In this document: in pieces, positions 21,301 to 34,000 of the stretch
Layout: every line of letters starts with the position of its first letter
Position numbering within the stretch: position 1 is the stretch's first letter
Assembly (NCBI GenBank): GCA_029717555.1
Contig: JAMDHS010000018.1
Coordinates: 1 to 64,000 of the forward strand
Source: Peribolospora baueri
Taxonomy: Eukaryota > Basidiomycota > Peribolosporomycetes > Peribolosporales > Peribolosporaceae
Length of the DNA: 64,000 nt
Direction: 5' to 3'
Made by a program: the position numbers and the translations under genes
Notes under the pieces: model-generated
What the model was told of the DNA's origin: nothing
The model's database searches: none
Seen by the model: only the letters and a program-made list of their open reading frames with translations

Positions 21301-23800
21301 TACCTTTCGCGGACGTCATGGTGGCCGTAGCGCGCTACGCCTTCGTCGCTTCGCCATATCCGTTGATCTTAAGTTTGGAGGTGCATTGCGACATCGAGCA
21401 ACAGGATCGCATGGCAGAGATCTTGAAGGAGACGCTCGGTGACGCGCTAGTCACTGGGATGTTGGAGGGGAGGAGTGGGAAAGAAGGCCTATTACCCAGT
21501 CCGGAGGAACTTAAGGGCCGCGTGCTTGTCAAGGTGAGCGTGCCAACAAGTCTTAACGTTGGTGTGAGATGTTGCTTTAAAATGGAAGTGATGACGGACG
21601 TATTGGACGGCCAGGCAAAGAATCTTCAGCGGCAGGCTTCTGTGGGCGATGGGAATGCGAAGATAGCCCTCGCTGAGCCTACGGAGATGACGACGACAAG
21701 CCCTGAAGTTACCGAATCCGAGACGGATCACGGGAAGTGTGAGTACATTGCTGCCACTATCCCCGTTTCATTTGTCCGCGTATGGAGGCTGATCACGTGT
21801 TATTCTCACAGCACTCTTCAACGCCAAAAGGCTCATGCGTACCGCTCGCAAGCGTCTTCAGCGATCGCCGTCTTCGTCGGAACTGGATCGCTCGGGCAGG
21901 GAAGATGTGCGTCCGGAGTTTCCTCCGCCAGGTTCTCATCCTGACGCTGGCGCAACGTCGCTAGCGTTTGAATCCTCAGAGGCCACTCTAGCTTCCGACG
22001 TCGCAGTGTCTTCTGCTCAACAAACTTCCCGTGGTCAGCAACGGGGCAAGGTCCTCATGTCGACGGCACTGGCTTCGCTTCTCGTCTACACCGTTGGTGT
22101 GAAATATCGCGGGTTCAACAAAAAAGAAAACTACGCCGTCGAGAACGTCATCAGCCTCTCTGAGAAGACGGCGACAAAGCTCATCAAGAGCAGCTCCGGC
22201 TCCGGTGCTCACGAACTTGCGAAGCACAATCGGACGCACCTGACGAGGGTGTATCCGAGTTTGAGCTTGAACAGGCTCGGGAGTAGCAATTACGTGCCGA
22301 CCAATTTCTGGGCCGCTGGCTGTCAGCTCGTGGCGCTCAACTGGCAGACCATGGGTGCGTTTTGGTAGAAGACGCCACAGAGACGGCATATCCTGTACGG
22401 TTTTGCCTTAGAGTGTCTGACTAGCCCTGTCTGCCCTGTATTGCCGTCGCAGACCTAGGCTTTGAGCTCAACCAAGCCATGTTTGCCCGCAACGGGAGGT
22501 GTGGCTATGTACTAAAGCCAGAGGCTTTACGCATCAAAGACACGTGCAAGGAAAAGGACTCTCCTCCCAGGCCACTTCGGTACTTACTTAACATTAAGGT
22601 GAGAGCGTGCTTTCTCCAAAACTTAAGTTAGAGGAGAGCGCGTTTCTCATTCTCCTCTTATTTCTCACCCTTCCGTCCGCAGATCATGTCGGCACAGCAA
22701 TTACCTCGGTTCAAAGGCGTGGTGAAGGAGAAGGAGACGGGCAGCGGCGAGGTTATTAACCCGTTCGTTGCCGTGACGGTGTACACCCCGCCAATGTGGG
22801 GCGAGCAGCCGTCTCTCGCGGATGTTACCATTTCCTCTCAAAATTGTCTCCCGTATCCTGGCAAGACTGTATCCAAGAACCCAAGCCAAGACCAGATCGC
22901 TCCAAACGTGGCCTCTCCGACAGGTCCGTTGTCCACGACTCCCACTCGGCGCGTGCAGAGCAGCTTTACGAGTCTTCTGGGCACTTCCTCGCCCTCCTTT
23001 ACTTCTGCTGCTTCAACCTCTTCGCACCAGTCCGAAGGAAAAGCGCCTGCCCCACTGCTTCTCTCGCCGTCGCAGGGATCGGCGCTAACGTCAACGGCAG
23101 GAATGGGGGTGGGATCGACTTCCTGTCCGCGCCCACGCCCACCTCGCAGTTTGTCCCAGCAATCCATAGCGTCCGTGGCTTCGACGTCGACATCCGCGTC
23201 GGCCTCCGCTTCCGGCACCGGTTCAGCTTCGATGCCAGGCTCGGTTTCCGCTCTGGCGGCAGCATCATCGAACAATCTGACAGTAGCCTCGGCCGCCCAG
23301 GCTGGTCGGACCGTCCGGCTTCGTACCAGGACTGTGAAGGGGAACGGTTTCAACCCTGTCTGGGAGGAGGTACTCTCTATTCCTTTGGACGTCCCTGCGT
23401 CGGCGTCGGCGTCGGCGTCGGGTTTGGAAGGATGCGCCTCGATCTCCACCGCTGCCGACCCATCTCGCGGTCTCCTGGATCTCTGCTTTGTCAGATTCGA
23501 GGTGTGCGAAGAGGACGCTCTGACGGGACGAAGCCTTGCGGGCTATTGTATCTCGCTTGGTAGCATGGGGTTGGGTGAGTTGTGGGAAAAACTGAGGAAG
23601 GGACGAGTAGGATGGAAAGGTACCGGGATGCACGACCGGCTCACTGATCGCCTCGTTCATCCCTGGTTCCCATCTCTGCTTCGCCTTTCCCCCTTTTTCT
23701 CCCGCTCGCAGGCTACCGCCACGTCGCGCTGTATGACAGCCAACTCTCTCAGTATCTCTTCTCGACGCTGTTCATCCACACTGATCTGCGCTTGGTCTGA
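18343..23800 (+). CDS. PLC1: Phosphoinositide-specific phospholipase C (delta type)
   Basis: Hydrolyses PIP2 to IP3 and diacylglycerol at membranes, in a calcium-dependent way. Nine exons: 18343-19798, 19940-20616, 20723-21143, 21235-21533, 21615-21738, 21812-22354, 22453-22598, 22683-23574 and 23712-23800, giving 1548 residues. Order: long Ser-rich N-terminus (about 1-440); PH domain ([12 protein letters not shown], split after KKGNR); EF hands ([17 protein letters not shown]); PLC-X with catalytic [25 protein letters not shown] and [10 protein letters not shown]; an X-Y linker rich in Ser; PLC-Y ([41 protein letters not shown]); and C2 (NPFVAVTVY to [10 protein letters not shown]). A Ser/Ala/Thr-rich insert of about 150 residues splits the C2 domain. 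Longer than most fungal PLCs; otherwise intact. Confidence 0.95.
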
Positions 23801-24815
23801 TTGGTGTCGCTCGCGCCTTTATCGTCTTCCCTCTCTGTCGTGTGCCTCCCTCTCCCTCTTTGTTCTCTCTCCGATTGAGACATGACACCGATGTACTCCG
23901 TTTTCTCTCGCTTATCATCATACCCTCTCATTCTGGCTCTTACCCGGCCAAAAAAAGCGTTTCATTTAGAGGTAGTCTTGATCCGTTTAGAAGCTAGGAC
24001 CTTTCCTCCTCCGTCTGTCCCATTCGTTCCTCTCACCCTGGCGTTTGGTGTTTCGTGTTGTCTCCACCTGTATAAACCATGTTGTCGGGGCGCAGAGGTA
24101 GATGGGGTCCCATCATCTCGTCGAAGGACGGGAGAACCAGTCGTCCGTCTACGCACCGCGAACAGCTGGCCGTGGTTAGTTATCGCCGTGTCGTCCGTCG
24201 CTGTTGGATCGCCGATCATATATATGTTTGTTAACATCCGAACGTGTTGAGTCTCGGTGGGGCCACCAAAAGCCGTTCTCTCCGCGCACTCGACGGCCTC
24301 AACAGCTCCCACCAACAAGCCGCTCCGGACACGATCACCCTCGTCGTCGGCACCTCGCCAACCAAGTAACTAGACGCCTGTCTCCTCCATATTTGGCGTC
24401 TCCTCTCCGAGCAGCCGTCGCTCGAGGAAAGCAAGACGCTAAGGGCACGGCGTCGCAGGTGCGTCGTCGCACCCATCTCGACGACGACGTAGAGCGAGCA
24501 AGCGAGCGTGTGACGACGTTGTCGTTGGTGAAGGGACGTGCCGGGTGGCGTCATTCGTCTGACAATTTTTGGTAAGTGTTTTGAAACAATCGACGAAGAG
24601 CGTACGCTCAGTTGTCCTTGTAGTCAGTCGTCTGATGTCGCCGATGGCCCCAACATCCGCTTCACTTTTGTTGTCCTTTCTCGCTTCTCTTCCCGTTCAA
24701 GTCGGACGACCACTTCACGCCGTGTGGCGTTCCTCTCCTCCCTCCTCCAGGTCGACCTTTTTGTAAAGACTCTTTAACCCTGCAAAATCCGACCGACTCA
24801 CGAGGAAGACTGCAA
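23801..24815. other. Intergenic region PLC1 to PPC decarboxylase
   Basis: About 1 kb without a recognisable gene. Several frames stay open for 60-120 codons on both strands, but none shows a family motif, and they mirror one another as expected from GC-rich shadowing. The last part is the promoter of the decarboxylase. Confidence 0.4.
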
Positions 24816-26067
24816 ATGACGGCGTCCATCATCGAGTCTGCCTATCCTCCGGTCTCTGTACCTCCGACTAGGGAAAGGCCACTACACGTGGTGTTAGCTT
24901 GCTCGGGGAGCGTGGCGAGCGTAAAGGTTCCCTTAATGGTCGGCAAGCTGATGGAGGTGGGCGTCGTCGAGTCGAGTCAAGGTCGATGGTCGATGGTGCT
25001 GCTTAGTGGAAGGACGTGGAGCGCTCACTACCGCCCACGCCACTTTCCCTTCTCTCCATGGTCTCAATTAGTACGAGAACGTTCAAGTACAAGTAATTTC
25101 TACCGCCTCCGCACGCAGCTTCTTCGACCTCAGGTATGTCCAGTCGCTTGGCACGCTCGACTTGGAAGCGAAACCGCCAGCGGAGATGCCGATGGGCGGC
25201 CTGGACCCAGACCTGGGAATGAAGCAAGGGCGGGTGAAGTGTTGGACTGATGAGGACGAATGGAAGGTTAGTATACTGATGGGTTGGCCGACTCGATGAG
25301 GACTTATTCTGACGGGGGATTCACTCTATAATCCCCAAAGACGTGGACCAAGGTGTCTGACCCGATCCTCCACATAGAGGTAAGAGTTCTAAGCGCACCA
25401 GCCGATATGGTCCGCCTCGGTCCGACATGCCGATCCCTCCCCTTCCTTCCCATATCCGCGGTGAACAACCAGCTCCGTCGTTGGGCCGACATTGTCCTCA
25501 TCGCACCATGCAGCGCAAACACGCTCGCCAAGATCTGTGCGGGAATCTGCGACAATCTTCTGGTTCGTTTCGTCTCTCGTCCCTTCCCCTCCCACTATGG
25601 GACCCGTGTCCGCACCCTTGCCGATGACGTCCCGTTTGTATGCCGTACCCACGGCTTGTTTCGCAATCGGCGCAAACAGACATGCTTTCTCCGCGCCCTC
25701 TCCCCGTCGACGCCCACGCTCCTCTTTCCAGCGATGAATACGCTCATGTTCGAACACCCGCTTACGGCCCGACATGTCGAGTTTGTCCAAGAGGTACTCA
25801 AGTACGAGGTGCACGGGCCCATCGAGAAGCTACTCGCTTGTGGCGATGTCGGTGAGTCGAGTCGACCCAGGTCGAGCTGAGCCGTTTATTCGATCACACG
25901 CGATGCGATGCTCAACGAGGCCGGTCCATGACACCCGTGGTTCATCTCGTATTTCATTCTATTTTTTTTCAGGCAACGGCGCCATGCTCCCGTGGGATGA
26001 TATCATTGAACTCGTCATCGGTCGTTTCAAGCTACAGCAGCGGCCTTCTTCCCCATCTCCCGTTTGA
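24816..26067 (+). CDS. Phosphopantothenoylcysteine decarboxylase (CoA synthesis; Hal3/CoaC family)
   Basis: FMN enzyme that decarboxylates phosphopantothenoylcysteine to phosphopantetheine, the third CoA step. Six exons, 24816-24956, 25072-25266, 25341-25379, 25473-25562, 25680-25851 and 25973-26067, give 243 residues. Visible: flavoprotein start LHVVLACSGSVASVKVPL; catalytic His in SDPILHIELRRWADI; IAPCSANTLAKICAG; the PAMNTLMF motif with the substrate-binding Asn; and ACGDVGNGAM with the catalytic Cys. In Saccharomyces these residues are split among Hal3, Vhs3 and Cab3. Here all three are on one chain, which predicts a self-sufficient homotrimer as in plants and animals. Exon 1 uses a GTGGGC donor and exon 4 a GTTCGT donor, both weaker than neighbours, but the protein junctions are good. 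No acidic Hal3-like C-terminal tail is present. Confidence 0.93.
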
Positions 26068-26967
26068 GGTCGAAGCACGTCTAGAGCATAAGGGACATTG
26101 GACATGAAAGTTGAGGGCGTGACGCGATGACAAGGGACGGGGGAGCCGAAGCCGGCCGTGCCGATACGAGGCAGGAGGAGGCTTGTGGCTTGGCGTGACA
26201 CTCTCACCCGACTTGTGCATGTATTTATACGGCTGGAGCGAGGCATCTGGAGAAGGGCTTATTGGATGCATTTCCGTGTGCTTCAAATAGGGATAGGGTG
26301 GAACTGGTGAGAGGACAGGCGGGTGTGGAAAGCGAGGTGAAAGTGCAAGACGGAGGAGGAAGTGTAGGAAGAGGTCCATCCACAAAGGCACCAGGGAAAG
26401 ATCCGCCGATGGTAGCGCCGACGTGAGCTCGACATGACATAGGCAGACGAGTTTAGTAGCTGCCATAAACCGACCAATGACCCCCATCTCATCGCTCCGA
26501 TGCTTGGCAGCCGACCGGCTGGCTCACCTTGCTCGCTTTTCCCACTGCCACCACCCTGGATGCCCAAAAGCTGGCCACCGCTGCCACCGTCGCCAACGCC
26601 GCTACCGCCATCATCGCAAGCCGTGACCTCGGCGACGGCGACCACGACGGCCACCGATCGTCCGACACCCTCGTTTTTGTCCGACGAAGCCTCTTCATCA
26701 CCACCCGATAGAGCTCCCGGTACAGCTCCCGTCAGAGCTGGGCAAGAGGAACGGGATCAGGATCAGCAACAGCATCAGCAACAGCAACAGTCGTCCGTCG
26801 TCCGTCAACGCAAGCCATCCAAGCACGACCACCACCCTCACTCCCCTGTCTCTCCCTTTCACTCCCTCCTCTCCTCCTCTTCTTCTTCCCTCTCCTCTTC
26901 CCCCACTTCGTCGTCACCCCCTTCCTCGCCCACCATCACCACCCCCCCCACCACCCTTCATTCTGAC
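26068..26967. other. Region upstream of the GH47 gene
   Basis: No separate gene recognised. The frame of the GH47 gene is open from an ATG at 26500, so 26500-26967 may encode a Ser/Gln/Pro-rich cytosolic tail, including a CAG-type Gln tract at 26756-26794, or may be leader. The part 26068-26499 holds the 3' region of the decarboxylase gene and probable promoter. Confidence 0.4.
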
Positions 26968-29900
26968 ATGCCCTCTTCCGCCTCCCTCCTTCCTGGCGGC
27001 ACTCGCTCTTCACCCCTCACCGCTTCCTCCTCCCGCCGCGCACCTTGGAGGCGATACAGGCTCGTTTTCCTCCTCCTCCTCGGCGGTGCCGCATGGTGGT
27101 TCCTCGTCATCGGCCCGGGCGTTCCACCCTTCGCCCACCGTTTGGCCAAGGGCGTCGGAGACGAGGAGGATGGGTGGTGGACCGCGGGGTGGGAAGGTGA
27201 GTGCTCGTGCTCGGTCCGAAAGGCGAAGGAGGGGAGCGAACGAGCATGCGACCCGGGCACGACACACGGTCGACTTGGCCGTGGGCGGGCACAAGGACGT
27301 CTCTCCACTGCTAACCGAGAGCTGCTTCTTTTTCTTTCTTTCTTTCTTTCTTTCTTTCTTTATTTTTCTTATTCTTTCCCCCCCTTTTGTGTACCTCTTC
27401 CCTTTCCGAAACACCACCTCTTATGGGCATTGACGATGCTTGTTGGTTTGCAAAAACTGCAAAACCCCCGTGCGTGTCCTTCACTCACAAATGCCCATGC
27501 CCCGAATCCCGCTCTCTCGTGCGTTCCCCTTCATCGTCTGCCTCGCGCATTGCCATCTCACTTTCCTGCTCTGGTCACCCCCGTCGCCATGACCAGGTCG
27601 CCCTCCGCCGCCCCCTCCCCCGGGCACCCGTCCCAAAATCGTTGACTCCATCCCTCCCGGGCTCGATGGCCCTCATCTCTTCCCTCCCTCGGCCGACAAC
27701 TCGGGCGACTACGTCGACGATGGCCACGATCTCGCCTACGATACCGCCTTCCACACCTCTGAACTCAACCCGGACTGGATCCCAGCTTGGCGACCCTCTC
27801 ATCCTGCGCCGCCCATGTCTACCGCCGATGCGCTGGCGAGACTGGAAAAGGAGCCAACGCGCCTGCCCCCTCCTCGACCCAGAGAAGCTCCTTCCATCCC
27901 CAGCTCTTGGCGCCCATTCGGCAGAGAAAGAAACGCCCCGTCCAGCGGCGGCGGCGGACGCTTCGGCGACGGAAACGTGCGGGGAGGCATGAAGAAGTGG
28001 CCCGCTGCGATCGACGCGCAGCGCAAGCCGCTGGACGTGGACGACTCTTGGACGCCCCCTGTCTTCTCCGATAATCCCTCCCCTCTGCCTCGGATCCAGT
28101 TCGACTTTGCGAGCAAGGGCCCCGAGAGCGAGGAAGAGAGGAAGGAGAGGGAGTACAGGAGGAGGATGGTCCGCAACGCCTTCTTGCACGCTTGGGAGGG
28201 ATATAAGGCCTTTGCTTGGGGCCACGACGAGCTCATGCCGGTATCCAAGGTTCCGAGCGATCCGTTCAACGGCTGGGGCGCTTCCATCGTTGACGCACTG
28301 TGAGTTCGTCGAGGAGGCGCCGCGCCGCACGTGGTCGTCGGGGGGGGGGGCCTACGCTTTCCATCTTTAAGCATGTGTCTCAACCCCGGAATCTCTTCCC
28401 TCCCTAGCGATACCCTCCTCGTCATGGACCTCCCAGATGAGTACACTTTGGCGCGCAGCCATGTGCACGATATGGACTTGACCTTTTTGGCCGGCAAGCG
28501 CTCCGCCTACGGTAGCGCCGACGGCTCCCTTCCCGTCTTCGAGACCGCCATCCGGTACCTCGGAGGCTTCGAGGCCGCGTACGACCTCTCCGGGGACGAG
28601 CTCATGAAGGAGCGCGCCGAAGAGCTTGCCCAGCTCATTCTTGGCGCTTTCGACACCAGGTCGGGCGTGCCCATCGGAAGGTACAAGTTTGGCTCCGAGG
28701 TTTCCAAAGGCTTTCAGGGCGTTGTCGCCCTCGCTGAAGCCGGTAGCCTGGTCCTCGAGTACACGAGACTCTGGCAGGTCACCGGGAACCGGACTTACTT
28801 CGATAAGGTGAATGGCTCCGTTCTCGGAGGCGCGCGGTCGCTTCCCGCTTCATTATCTTGACCCACTCTTTCTGCTCCATTTTCGTTTCCGCTCCCCCCA
28901 GGTCCAGCGCGTTACCGACTGGTTGGACCGCAACATGACCAACCCCATGCGACTCGGCACACTCTTTCCCACTCACATATACCCCGACGACCCCTCCCAG
29001 ATGGCCGGCACGTACACTCTCGGCGCCATGAGCGATTCTTACTATGAATACCTGGTGAGAGCTTGGCCTGGTCTTGTCTGGTTGCTCCGATTCTCGCTGT
29101 ATCGCACGGTCTCGTCTCATCCTCGAGCTCGCGATCGCGACGCCTCGTCCACTCTCTCCCTCCCAGATCAAGGAGCATCTCCTCCTTGGCGGACGACTGC
29201 CCCAGTACGGCAGAATGTACGCAGAGGCGATGGACTCGGCACACAAATACCTCATCCGCGACGTCAAGGTCGTTCCCGGCCACCACCTACTCACCATCGG
29301 AGAGAGCAGCGGCATCGTGTTCAAGCCCAAATTGGACCATTTGGTAAGCCCGCGCTGGCAAGCCTTTTCTCTCTCCGCACGGAGATGCTCATCGCCCTCC
29401 TTTCCCTCCCCTCTTTCATCCGTTCCGCGCCTTAGACCTGCTACGCTGGTGCGATGCTGGGCCTGGGCTCCCGTCTCCTGTCTCGCGAAAGCGACCTCGT
29501 CTCAGGTCGTAGGTTCGCGGAATCGTGCTGGTGGGCGTACAACTCGTCGGCGACGGGCATCGGTCCGGAAGGCATCCATTTTTACAACATCAACGACGCT
29601 GACCGGTTCGAGCTTAGCGTCGATGCTACGGGTATCACTAGGAGGGGAAAGGCAAAGGGAAAGCCTTGGCCTGGGGTCAGGAAGATGGACGCCACGTATT
29701 CGAATCGGCCGGAGACGATTGAGAGCGTGTTCTACATGTATCGTATCACCGGCGACAAAATTTGGCAGGTGAGTCCGAATGGCACGCGCAAACCCGTCGG
29801 TTCAAGCAAGTGCCCTCCCCGAGCTGACCTCATCTCTTATTCCGCCTCTTGCCTGCCATCCGCAGGACCGAGGGTGGCAGATGTTTGAAGCCTGGGTGAC

Positions 29901-30381
29901 GCACGCCATGACCGATGCGGGCTTCTCGTCGATCGACGACGTCAACAAGGTCCCTCCCCGTCAGACGGACAACATGGAAAGCTTCCTCTTCGCAGAGACG
30001 CTCAAATACTGGTACCTTCTCTTCTCCAAGCCGGACTATTTTTCTCTCGACGTGAGCGCCGCTTCCTTCCTTTCTTTCTTTGCCAACTCATCATCCCGCG
30101 CGGCGTCATGCGCCGTCTCCATCGTGCTCGGACGTACTCACCCGTCCGTCGGCTTCCTCCTTCCACAGGAATATGTCTTCTCGACGGAGGCCCACCCCTT
30201 CCTCCTGCCTCGCAATGGCCAACCGGTCAAGCCAGGGTCACAAGGGCTCTGGAGCCCGGACCACCTGGCCGCGTACTCGGGAGGTTACACGGGCGGCGAA
30301 GGCGGCACGAGAGGTGGTATGACCAACGTCCAGAAGTGGCACTTGTTCCGTTCTTGGGACAACGCTGGAAGGCCCAAGTAA
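26968..30381 (+). CDS. GH47 alpha-1,2-mannosidase, type II membrane protein
   Basis: Class I mannosidase that trims Man9-type N-glycans, or acts in ER glycoprotein quality control. Eight exons: 26968-27196, 27597-28299, 28408-28807, 28902-29054, 29167-29343, 29436-29768, 29866-30051 and 30169-30381, giving 797 residues. A cytosolic start is followed by one membrane helix (RLVFLLLLGGAAWWFLVIG, about 32-50), then a Pro-rich stem. GH47 blocks: RNAFLHAWEGYKAFAWGHDEL, GWGASIVDALDTLLVM, RYLGGFEAAYDLSGD, MSDSYYEYLIKEHLL, LDHLTCYAGAMLGLG, RPETIESVFYMYRITGD, NMESFLFAETLKYWYLLF and the metal-site STEAHPF near the end. Intron 1 is 400 nt, much longer than other introns, and holds a TTTC microsatellite. 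An in-frame ATG at 26500 could add 156 residues. Confidence 0.93.
27329..27363. repeat. TTTC microsatellite in GH47 intron 1
   Basis: A run of about seven to eight TTTC/CTTT units in the long first intron of the GH47 gene. Confidence 0.9.
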
Positions 30382-31065
30382 AAAAAAAAAACAAAATAAT
30401 AATGAACCGCGGCCGTCAGGAAGCGTGGCGCATTTAATTATTGCCTTTTGTCGGAGCTACCAGACCTTTCTTCTTCTTCTTCTTCTTCTTCGTCTTTTTT
30501 TGTATGACGACGCCTTTGGAAGATAGATAGACATATAGCATCGTGGAGTCAACCTTGCAATCGGACGAGGACAATCGTTTCAATGGTAACGAACTGTTCG
30601 CGTTGGCGTCGGTCGGTCTCCGTCTTTCTGGTCCGAACACTTTGTCGTCCCGTCCCTCTTGTGACGGTCCGGAAGCGGCTTGATCCGCAGATGGCAGCGT
30701 TCGTGGCCGTCAGCCGTTCTGACCACGCAGCGATCTGTGTTGCGGACGATCATACAAACCGTCCCTATGATCTTTTGAGCGTGCCCAAAACATGAGGTAG
30801 AGTAACAATAGGAACTTGTCTGGCGGACTCCAAACCATTTGGAATACGAGAAGTACCTGGGAGAACGGCCAGTGATCGAAAACTGTGGTGTGGTATGCTG
30901 CTGGTACCTTCTCGACCAGCGAGCGAAATCCCATTTCTCACAGATCTCATAGGGTAAAAGTAATGCCTAGAATACATAGAGCATGTACCGAGAAAAACAC
31001 GAACAGACTCGCATTGCGATCATCTAGCCACGAATGAACGAGCAGCATCGAAAATGAGGATGAAC
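30382..31065. other. Convergent intergenic region GH47 / NOG2
   Basis: Contains an A-rich run just after the GH47 stop (30380-30402), a CTT trinucleotide repeat at about 30470-30491, and no coding signal. The two flanking genes converge, so this is mostly 3' sequence. Confidence 0.5.
30470..30491. repeat. CTT trinucleotide repeat
   Basis: About seven TTC/CTT units in the convergent spacer between GH47 and NOG2. Confidence 0.85.
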
Positions 31066-34000
31066 TTAGCGCCGCTCGCGCTTCCCGCCTCCAGTTGAGC
31101 CTCCTTTCCGATTACCAGGAAGTCTGTTGACGTTATCGTTGGCCGGCTTCGGCGTTTTCTTGTTGCGATTCTTGTTCTACACAAGGTCAACGAATCGAGT
31201 CAGCGATCGACCTTGGCGACGATCAAATATGAGAGACGTATAGCTAACCTTCACGTTCGCATGACTGAAGAAGTTCTCCGCGGCCTTCTTGTTCGTCGTC
31301 ATCCTCGGCTCTTTGTTCTGTAGCCGCTTCGAACCCTTGCCCGCCTTCTTCTGCTTCTTGGGACTTGGACCTTCGTCTTCGCTCGCTTCGGCTGAGGACA
31401 CTTTGCCGGTCGGCCCTTCCTCTACCGTGCCGAACACTTCATCCCATCCTAACTCCTCTTCTCCGTCCACAGACGCTGCATCCTCCTCCTCGTCATCATC
31501 CTCGTCATTCTCCTCGTCATCCTCCTCCTCGTCAGAGGCCACATCAGAGACGCCTTCTACTTCGACTTCGTCATCGAAGTCATCCTCTGTCCCTCCTTGT
31601 GTGTCCTCGGTTATGAACTTGTTCACAACCGCGATTTGACGGAGAGGTTGAGAGACACCCTTGACGGTCGGGATGGACCGCAGCCCGTGCTGCCGATCCT
31701 CTTCTGTTGGCTCTGTGGCCTGCTTGCCTTTGCCCTTGCGGTCAGAAACGCTTTCGCCCTTCTCGACGCTCGAAGCTTCAGTTCCGGGATCCTTGTTCTC
31801 CGGGGCAGGCGGTGGCACGAAGTAGGGGACCTTGCCTCGGAGCCAGTCGTTCAGGACCATCTTCGCAACCGTCTCAATATCCGGTTCGCCCCCTTTCAGC
31901 AACTTGCCCATCCGCTTGGCGATCTGACCGAGGAAGTCCTCGTGGTCTGTCCAGCTCGTCAGATTGTACGTGCGGCGCAAGTACTCTGATTTCACGCGCG
32001 AGAGCACCGCTGGTATGTGCTCTGCCGGAGTGGCCAAGTTCTCCACTCGAACGACGCCCTTTAGGACCGTGCCTGTTTCCGAGTCATGTGCGGACGCAGG
32101 CACGATGCCGGGACAGTCGATCAGGTAAATGCGGCGCATGAGAGTGATGTATTGCCAAACCTAGATCCAAGTTCGGCATGTCAGCAAAACTCGCCTCTCC
32201 TGTGGTACCGTGATGGAAGATGAACACACCTTGGTCTCGCCGGGAATAGGCGCGACGTCGCAGACCTTCTTCTTCTTGAGCGTATTGATAATGCTGCTCT
32301 TGCCTGTGTTGGGATAGCCGACAAAGCCCACGGAAATTTGCTTCTTGTCCGAGTGCAAGACTGAGAACTGGCGGAGAAGCTGAATTAGGGAGCCCTTGCC
32401 GAACGAGTTGTTGATGGAAGCATGGAAGGCGAGTGTAGGATATTCTTTGGACAAGATCTTGACCCAACGAGCCTGAACACATGGAGGCGGGCGTTAGCTT
32501 TGGAAATCCCCAAATACCCGAGGAGCAAAACCTGCGAGGAGAAACGCAGGCAGGCAACAGGGACCCAAATGAACGAAGAAAAAAGAAATAGAGATGTGCG
32601 TTCCAAAACTAAGAAAGCAGAAACTCGTCTCTCACAACTCTCAAGAGAAGTGGGAGATCCTGCCTTCAACTCTGCGGAACTTTCTTGGCAGCTGTCCCTA
32701 AGCCCCATCTCCGTCGTAACTCAAAACGAGCAGCGACTGAACCCTAACACTCGAATAACTCGAGTTATAGGGCGAGAAGAGAAGGACGAAAGGCTGCAAG
32801 TCGCTCTTCCACACTCGTAACAGAACTATGCGACGGAGAAAGACGTCATGGCAAAGATGACCGCATAGAACTTGACTTGAGGTGTGGTGCTAAATGTCCC
32901 AAAGTCGGGGACGGAAAGAAGGAAAGAAAGGAGAAGAAACCAAGACGAAAGACTCACCGTGACCCACGTGGGCACTAGGTCCACCTTGTTGAGCAAGAAG
33001 ACGAGATGCTTGTGACTTTTCTCCTCTTTGATGTGCTTCTCCACGCTCCTACATCGGGTACCCATGGGGTCGCGCACGTCGAGGACGTGAATGACGACGT
33101 CGGAAGAGTCGATGACCTTGTACAGCTCTCCCCAGATCCTCCTACTTTGTCCCTTGCTGTAGATAGGTTCTGAACGCCCCCGCTGTACGGGAATCTCATA
33201 CGGCTCTACATCTACGAGAGCGGTTGAGCCACCCGCCACGCCAGACTCAACTTCAGCTTTCTCCATGGCCCGAACAAAAGCTTCTTCCTCTTTCTCATCC
33301 TGATTCTTGACTGCCTGAGCGCTCGATTCGGCCAAATCGGCAAAGGATGCCGTATCGCCATCGAGACGAGGTCGCTTGCGCTGTGCGCGCGGTCCAAAGG
33401 TGGAAGCAAATGATTCGGTGGCGACGAGGGAAGGCTTAGACGTCTACAAACCGTCGAAAAAATGGTACGGCAGAGCAATTAGTCATCAGCGAAGAGCGGA
33501 AGCGATACTACAGTTAGGAAAGAACATAAGCAGACACACCGTAGAGGAATCTTGAAGCAAGCTCATGGGAAGCTTGTTCCTCCTCAGAAGAACGCTGTAG
33601 GGGTCATCGACCTTGTTGCCAAGAGAGGTTCGAAAGTGATCAAGGGCAGTCTGGGAAATGACTCGGGTGTTGCCTGATTGATAGAACCCAAGTGCCGGAT
33701 AACAACGCTATCAGTAATGCTGGTATAAACTCAAATCGTCGAGCACCAAGTCCTCGAAGGTGCTTTCCTCTGCCTCGCCTTCTTTTCCATGGGCATACCT
33801 GTCTTCTGCTCCTCCGCATGGAGCCCTAACACTCACCGAACCATCTCCTATCAGGCTGGACCCTCCCAGGAGTAGCCTCAGAGCTTTGAAACTCGGCAGC
33901 TTTGACGATTCTGCCGTCCCTATCGCGAATGGCCTTACTGGCGTTCGAGTTGCCAGACAGGAGCTTGACCCTCTTGGCCTTTTTCGCATCCCGATAGAAG

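Noticed and set aside
23882-24575. Open frames in the PLC1 to decarboxylase spacer
   Set aside because: No domain pattern, mirror-image frames on both strands, and no convincing splice structure.
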